The notes under the pieces are model-generated. The model made no database searches and was not told the origin of the DNA. It saw only the letters and a program-made list of their open reading frames with translations. From assembly GCF_036320965.1 (NCBI RefSeq), contig NC_092264.1, positions 15,046,275 to 15,110,274 on the forward strand: a stretch of DNA of 64,000 bases, read 5' to 3'. The translations under genes were made by a program, and so were the position numbers. The first letter of the stretch is position 1, and each line of letters begins with the position of its first letter. Of the stretch, positions 58,231 to 64,000 are shown piece after piece. This DNA comes from Panulirus ornatus. Its lineage: Eukaryota > Arthropoda > Malacostraca > Decapoda > Palinuridae.

Positions 58231-58517
58231 TAAATTTCTGTTGACTCACAATACCTGTACTGTATGAACTTTACTCATACGACCATAGAATGACATTAAA
58301 GCTCAGTAAAGTGTTAAGTATGATTTGAGGTTGTCAGGGAACCCCACTGGAACTCACACATCAATAATGCACAGCAGTAAAGGCATTATCTTAAAATAAT
58401 AAATACTACTTGTAATAGATATACGGTGTTATAGTATAAGCACGTGATATAATAGAATAAATACATATGTCCCAGAAGAACCATCATATAAGTCTTCGCT
58501 TCACGTTTCTCAGAGCT

Positions 58518-58549
58518 GACCAATCAACAGCGTCGACTACCTTCCCTTC
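58518..58549 (+). promoter_or_regulatory. RpS25 promoter: CCAAT box and 5'TOP start
   Basis: CCAAT at 58520-58524, then the pyrimidine tract CTTCCCTTC at 58541-58549. A C followed by pyrimidines at the mRNA 5' end is typical of ribosomal protein genes and puts them under growth-dependent translational control. The start at 58541 is inferred. No TATA box is seen. Confidence 0.65.
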
Positions 58550-59254
58550 AGCTGAACCACAACATTATAAGTTGGCATGGTGAGACTTGGTCTTAATTGC
58601 AGACAGAAATATTTAATGGTTTACGATCCTGTTGTAGTCGCATGTATAAAGGAAGGAACTACTCCTCTGTACATTGATCTGGAAGTAGAAAAAGGTCGGA
58701 AATTGGCTTTATATCAGGAGAAATTCGCTGAAATGTTGTCTAACTCTACACGTGTTTATTAGATGAAATATTGTCTGGGAGAATATTTGCTATGATTAGA
58801 ATACTATAATGGAATATAATTTAGGGCGTGGCAAGTGGAAGATCAATGGAAACCTTGATATAGGTGATGAGTATTAAGAAGTGTCAGAAGCGAGTGAATT
58901 ATAAGGGAAAACTTTTCGCTTTGGAGCAGTTGGTTATTTTACGAAATAAACAACGGAGTTTCAATAATTATAAACGTTTGGTCAACCACGTAGAATATCG
59001 ACCGGGTGGTGTATTTTGACCTGTGATAACCATCCATCTCTTCCTAAGTATTGAGGCAGGTGTGGGAGCCGCCCTATAGGTCGTGAGTGAGGGAGTGGTG
59101 GTGGTGGCACTCCTTGGTTCCCCCCTGACAAGATAATTCCGAGGTTGTACAGCCGTGAATTTCCGTGTGAAAGAGATTTCAAGAATAATGTTCGTGGTGT
59201 ATGTCAGGGAGAGAGAATTATAAAATGTTCCGTGTTGTAGTCTTCAGTGTTAGT

Positions 59255-59311
<57 letters not shown>

Positions 59312-60990
59312 GTCATTGGGGGGCTATTGTTCTTTTGTTGATAATAATGAAGGAAATTTCTACCAAGGTATCTTTGTCATGTGTAGCGGTGATTGAAGGC
59401 GTGGGTTGTGGTAGAGTTGTAGGAAAGAGAAGAGGAGGGCATGAGGGTATATGATTGAAGGTTTTAAATGGGTAAAGGGCATTAATAAAGGTAACTTGAA
59501 TAAAGTTCTTAGAATGGCACCACCGGATAGGACTAGATATAATAAATTGGAAAAAGATGGATTCAGGTCGGATGTGGGTAAATGTTGGTTCGTATAATAC
59601 TCCGCTTATCTTTTTTTTGGTGAGGAATGTAAGCAACGAGTTCATGTGTCTAAAGTGATGAAAACCTGACCTAGTGCGGGAGAGATCTTATAAACATTAA
59701 TTAGAACCCAAGAATATGAAGACGTCTGAACTCGCTTAATATATTTGCAAAACTTGGTTTAAATTGGTTCCAGATAATTGGCATGGTGAGCATTTAATAG
59801 AATCGTAAATGACTGGATAACAGTTATATATAATTGATATGTTTTACATAGTACAGTATCCTTTGCTTATATCAACATACAGACTGAAAAGAGCTCTATA
59901 AAATCTAAATTTTTATTAGACAGTAGACAGTTTCGGTAAAGTCTTGCAGATAGTAAACGAACAGGAGGGGTCACTTATGGCACCTTGACATTAGTAAACG
60001 AACAGGTGGGGTCACTTATGGCACCTTGACATTATTTTATGATGTTCTTCCACAGTGTCCCAGAAAAGTGACCTTCCAGTGGATGGTTCGCCAAAAACAT
60101 CTATGTAGTTTAAGTAAATAATAGGATTGAGAACTTAAGTAATATGTTCAGCTGTGCAGTCTAGGAAATCCTTCTTAAATGTGGTTTACACTTGTTTCAG
60201 CCACCCAAGAAGGACACCAAGGCTAAACAGCCTTCAAAGCAGACAGCCAAGAAGAAGGAGGGAGGAGGAGGTGGAAAGGCTAAGAAGAAGAAGTGGTCAA
60301 AAGGAAAGGTTTGTTAAATTTGGATATTTCATGTTACTCCTCAGGAGACGAATTGATATGGCACACTGATTATCCCAGTATGCAACATGCATGCAGCAGA
60401 CTTTATTGTAAGGTATTTCCAAGCTTTACTGCTTAAGCAGTATTTTTACCATAAGTGTTTCTTCCCCCTATGTATTAGTAGAAGAGGGTGTTTTGAAATG
60501 GTTTGGACATGAGAGAATGAGTGAGGAAAGATCGACAAAGATGATATATGTGTCGGAGGTGAAGGGAACAAGAAGCTGGAGACCAAATTAGAGGTGTAAG
60601 GTTAGTGTGAAAAATATTTTGAGTAATTGGGGCGTGAACATACCGGAGGGTGAGAGGTATGCTTGGAATAGAGTGAATTGGAGCGATGTGGTATACTGGG
60701 GTTGATGTACTGTTAGTGGACTGAACTAGGGCGTGTGAAGCGTCTGGGGTAAACCATGTAAAGGTCTGCGGGGCTTTGATGTGGATGGGGAGCTGTGGTT
60801 TCGGTGCATTACATATGACAGCCAGAGACCAAGTGTGAACGAGTGTGGTCTTTTTTGTCTTTCTGGCGCTTCCATGCTGAAGTGGGGGTTAGCGATGCTA
60901 TTTCCTGCGTGGCAGGGTAGCAGCAGGAATGGATGAAGGCAAACAAGTATGAATATGTGCATGTGTATATATTTGTTATGTGAATAGGTG

Positions 60991-61032
<42 letters not shown>

Positions 61033-62541
61033 TATATACCTTCCTGATGCAGGAAACAATAATTATAATAATACAATTATTTTTTATAGGTTCGTGATAA
61101 GTTGAACAACCTCGTGCTGTTTGATAAGCCTACTTATGACAAGCTGTATAAGGAAGTCCCAATAAGCAAACTTATCACTCCCTCAGTTGTCAGTGAGAGA
61201 CTGAAAATAACTGGATCATTGGCTCGTCGTGCCCTTGAAGAGCTTCAGAACAAAGGTAAGAACTATTCCCCCCCTTCCCCCCTCAAAAAAAAAATATTAC
61301 AAGTGAAGGTAGTTGATCTGCATTTCATTTTTTTTAAGCACTCGAATAGGGTAGTGCAAGTTTTTAGCAGTTTGATATGTGGAAATGTAAAGTAGTTTCA
61401 TCTTTGAATATATTTCATTTTTACATCAGTACAGTGTAATTTACCAGTGTATAAGAGATGCTTATGTTTCGTGCCTTAATGAGGTAGCAGCAGGAAATAT
61501 GTAAAGAAAAATCCTTATTTGAAGTAGGAACTAGTTACTTTGCTGGATGGTGATATGGAAAAATAAAATTATAGTAGCATAGTTTTTTGAGATTGAGAAT
61601 AGAAAACAAGAGATAATCATATGAAGCAGGGGGATTAGAATCTCATGGACTGGATGGTTTGAATATAAGTAGTTTTGAGTGTAAATTTAAATTGGGAGGA
61701 CCTGGTGGAAGTGGAGCACTTTAGGTATCTAGTACAGTAGCACCCTATTTTAGCAGTTTTTTATTGATTTTGGTATAGTGCAGGCTTCTAAATTATATAT
61801 TACTTCCATGTTTCATTAAACATGAGCTTTCATGATATAATGTGAGCCCAGCTGGCTGTGCGCTGCGTATGCCAAGCTACATAGCATTAAAAGTATAGTG
61901 GACCAGTTTTTGTGTGGATGCGAGTCTTGGAATATGTAGTAAGGCACCTTGATGTAATAAAAATGTCATTGTCAAATTTAATAGAAAGTGAAGTCTTATT
62001 AAGAGAGCTTACTAGAGTCCGCCGAAATGTCGTGAATGTTTGGAGAGGATGAGCTAAATTGAAAGACAGACTTAAGTATCTTTGTATCAGACATGCAGGG
62101 AGCAAGGGGAAGGGTAGACCAAGTAACAGGTGGAAAATTGGAATAAGGATACCAGGAGTTGGACATACAGGCAAGTGTTGGCATGTTTAAATGAAGCATT
62201 TTTCTTCTGACATTATTTTGCTAAGATAGAAGTAATTTGATATGAAAAATTCTTTTATGTATTCTTCATTTCCATTCAGGTGTGTTGGACATGTTTTTTT
62301 TGTTAATTAGTGTTCTTGATTTGTATGCATTGTGTACATTATATATATATTGCTTCTAGTTTTATGTATAGGTTTAATGGTAATTATATCTACTGTGGAT
62401 TAAGTGTTAAAGAATTTTCCAGCCATCAAATATTTATTAACTTTCAAATATTTTTTTGTTTTTGTTTCAGGTCTCATTAGATTAGTTGTGAAGCACCATG
62501 CTCAGGTGGTGTATACCAGAACTACCAAGTCAGAAGACTAG
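58541..62541 (+). CDS. RpS25: 40S ribosomal protein S25 (eS25), complete, 4 exons
   Basis: Exons: 58541-58579 (5' UTR plus ATG 58577-58579), 60201-60308, 61090-61255, 62471-62541 (stop TAG 62539-62541). Protein of 115 residues: [20 protein letters not shown], Gly/Lys-rich stretch, [74 protein letters not shown]. Length and sequence fit animal eS25, a small-subunit head protein near the E site, with a basic unstructured N-terminus and a winged-helix body. Splice sites: ATG|GTGAGA, TTTCAG|CCA, AAG|GTTTGT, TATAG|GTT, AAAG|GTAAGA, TTTCAG|GT. Exon 1 codes only the initiator Met; its placement rests on ATG|GTGAG after a TOP tract. Introns 2 and 3 hold old LINE fragments. Confidence 0.96.
59258..59308. 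repeat. (GA)n microsatellite in RpS25 intron 1
   Basis: About 25 uninterrupted GA units. Confidence 0.97.
59951..60032. repeat. 41-bp tandem repeat x2 in RpS25 intron 1
   Basis: TAGTAAACGAACAGG ... GGCACCTTGACAT occurs twice with one A/T difference. Confidence 0.93.
60478..60992 (+). mobile_element. RTE-like LINE 3' end L14, type 2 tail, in RpS25 intron 2
   Basis: Starts at GAAGAGGGTGTTTTGAAATG (VLKWFGH region), with stops at expected Trp codons. It continues to VVYWG-type end sequence and a diverged long tail (GGGGCTTTGATGTGG, CAGCCAGAGACCAAGTG, GGCGCTTCCATGC). It ends in (TA)n 60993-61022. The terminal hairpin segment is missing. Confidence 0.87.
61660..62165 (+). mobile_element. ancient RTE-like LINE remnants in RpS25 intron 3
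   Basis: 61680-61735 resembles the coding stretch for [20 protein letters not shown] (TTGGGAGGACCTGGTGGAAG, TTTAGGTATCT). 62100-62150 resembles the RGRPNWRWK region (GGTAGACCAAGTAACAGGTG). Both are heavily diverged. Confidence 0.5.
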
Positions 62542-62545
62542 ATAA

Positions 62546-62551
62546 AATAAA
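62546..62551 (+). terminator. RpS25 polyadenylation signal AATAAA
   Basis: Five bases after the stop codon; a T/G-rich stretch follows (TTTCTTTTATTTTCCTGTG). A very short 3' UTR is normal for ribosomal protein genes. Confidence 0.8.
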
Positions 62552-63329
62552 TATGGTTGAGTGAAATTTCTTTTATTTTCCTGTGTCTTTGTCTTTTCAT
62601 CATTTTGGATAGTGGAGAAAAAAATACAACCTACTTATCTCTTGCATTTCAGGGGAGGCAACCAAGAAAGGTGGAAGTGGGAGCTGGAAGTCCTCCCCTC
62701 TAGTGTTATTGCTCTTAAGTATAAATAAATTTTTGACTAAAATTTTTAGCTTCTAACAAATTCGGTCAAATCAATGAATTGATTTTCAAATGAAGTTACG
62801 AGGAGGCTGATTCTGTTCCTGGTGCAAGAAAAAAAGTGTCATAAATGATCTTGATGTTACAATTCACGAGGCAAAGGACAAGGAAGTATTGGTTTGAAAG
62901 TGCTCTCTTAGAATTTTGGGTAAGCCATGCATTGTATACACATGGGATTATCTTCATAAAAATGTGAAATTCACTTTTAATATCCGATAGGAATTATTTA
63001 GTTTGGCATTACTCAAATCATGTGTGGCTTTATGGAAATGATGAAAGTAAAGAGTATGATATTTATATTTGTAAAAAAATGAATTGTATTGCGTAATCTA
63101 ACAAGGTAACTACAATCTTGAAAGCAGTGTGTCAATATGTATAGAGGTTTGTAAGAAATCTTTTTTTTGTATTGTGGATAGAAGGATTTAGACTGTTTTG
63201 AAATCACTGTTGCAAATGAAAAATGGGTGAAGCTTCTGTGCTGAGAGGAATGTAACTGGAATATTTGATTAAAAAAAGTGCATTTGTAATTACATTGCAT
63301 GTATGCGTGTGTTGGGGTTGAAGGGTAGT
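62552..63329. other. intergenic, nothing recognised
   Basis: AT-rich; a second AATAAA near 62725 could serve as an alternative poly(A) site. No gene recognised. Confidence 0.4.
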
Positions 63330-63520
63330 TCATGAAGAAGTTGGATATGAATGTGTTAAGGTTTAGTGGAATGCCTGGCCTCTTGGTGAAAGTCAGATTG
63401 AAAGTTATGGTTTAGGAGGAGGATATTGTGTGTGAAAGTAGTGAGCCTGGAAAAGTGGCATGTGCGCAGAGATACCAAGGGAAACCGAGTGATGGATGGC
63501 ATCATGAGGGAAAGATGTGG
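63330..63520 (+). mobile_element. ancient RTE-like endonuclease/linker remnant
   Basis: TTGGATATGAATGTGTTAAG, GAAAGTAGTGAGCCTGG and GAGATACCAAGGGAAACCGA follow, with many changes, the order of the LINE segment at 22030-22220 (LDVNVLRG ... SELGKE ... KYQERLS). Confidence 0.55.
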
Positions 63521-64000
63521 CCAATATCTGGGGAAACTGCTTACCCTTTAGCAAAGACTACTGCCTGGTCTGCAATGGCATAACTCAAACCTTTTGAAGT
63601 GGTTTATCACTTACAGAGGTCCAAGGCCGGCATTCTAAAAGTTTAAAAAAATTTGTCTCAATTCTCCCTTTCTTGTAATGCTGGCTCCATTTATTGATGA
63701 TGGGCCAGCTAATTACCAGGGTAATGAGCAGGTCATTTTCACAAACTGAAATTATGGTATTCTTACCTTCCATGATGAATGATCAAATGTGAGACTTGTA
63801 ATCTTTTAAATCACAACTTGGCTTGCAGACAACCATGCAGCCAAGAGTTGCTTATTCTTATGATACCAACTGACAAGGTAGTACCCCTTCAGATGGACAG
63901 TACACTAGTTTTGTTTTACATTACTGCACCCATGGGAAGATACAATATGGCTCCTCATGTTTAGTAAATGAAGAGGTGTTACTGGCTCATATTGAAAAAT
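63521..64000. other. intergenic, nothing recognised
   Basis: Short open frames on both strands, with no recognisable protein. Confidence 0.4.

Noticed and set aside
59783..59790. Alternative RpS25 first exon ATG|GTGAG at 59783
   Set aside because: No TOP tract or CCAAT upstream and an AT-rich setting; the 58577 ATG has both. It cannot be fully excluded without cDNA.

Overview
The window looks like nuclear DNA from an arthropod, most likely a decapod crustacean. It has intron-rich, AT-rich genes, a very high load of RTE-type LINE fragments, and many (TA)n, poly(A) and (GA)n tracts. The only complete host gene, cytosolic ribosomal protein eS25 (RpS25, + strand, 58541-62541), has a typical animal sequence. 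The decapod assignment is inferred from repeat style, not proven.

Positions 1-8.2 kb hold nested LINE fragments only. From about 8.2 to 55.3 kb the window is spanned by one minus-strand gene for a DEAD-box RNA helicase, closest by eye to DDX18/Has1. Its recognisable exons, in transcription order, are a (55057-55314), b (51084-51227), c (47334-47510), d (14877-15014) and e (10141-10301). They join in consistent phase and carry the Q motif, Walker A, PTREL, GG, TPGR, DEAD, SAT and motif IV. Motifs V and VI were not found and presumably lie left of the window. The introns are filled with LINEs (L5-L13), Tigger/pogo remnants and short repeats.

The largest structure is a near-identical direct duplication of about 18.7 kb: unit A about 18967-37885 and unit B about 37886-56470. 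Its junction lies in poly(A). It lies inside the helicase gene and repeats exons a, b and c; in unit A exons a and b are damaged by small indels. The 32.5-39.5 kb stretch across the join is full of single-base indels relative to the other copy, which looks like unpolished long-read sequence. The duplication is therefore either a real poly(A)-mediated tandem duplication or an assembly artefact.

The LINEs form one RTE-like family of about 3.3 kb, with a single apurinic-type endonuclease plus reverse transcriptase ORF. The 3' tail carries a conserved GC-rich imperfect hairpin before A/TA repeats. Two tail types exist, one about 250 bp longer. A short non-autonomous element (called S2 here) combines the LINE 5' UTR with a related hairpin tail. 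Copies are often inserted tail-to-tail through A/T repeats, giving long inverted repeats.

From 56.5 to 64 kb the DNA is mostly single-copy. RpS25 has a one-codon first exon with a 5'TOP-like start, three introns and old LINE remnants in introns 2 and 3.
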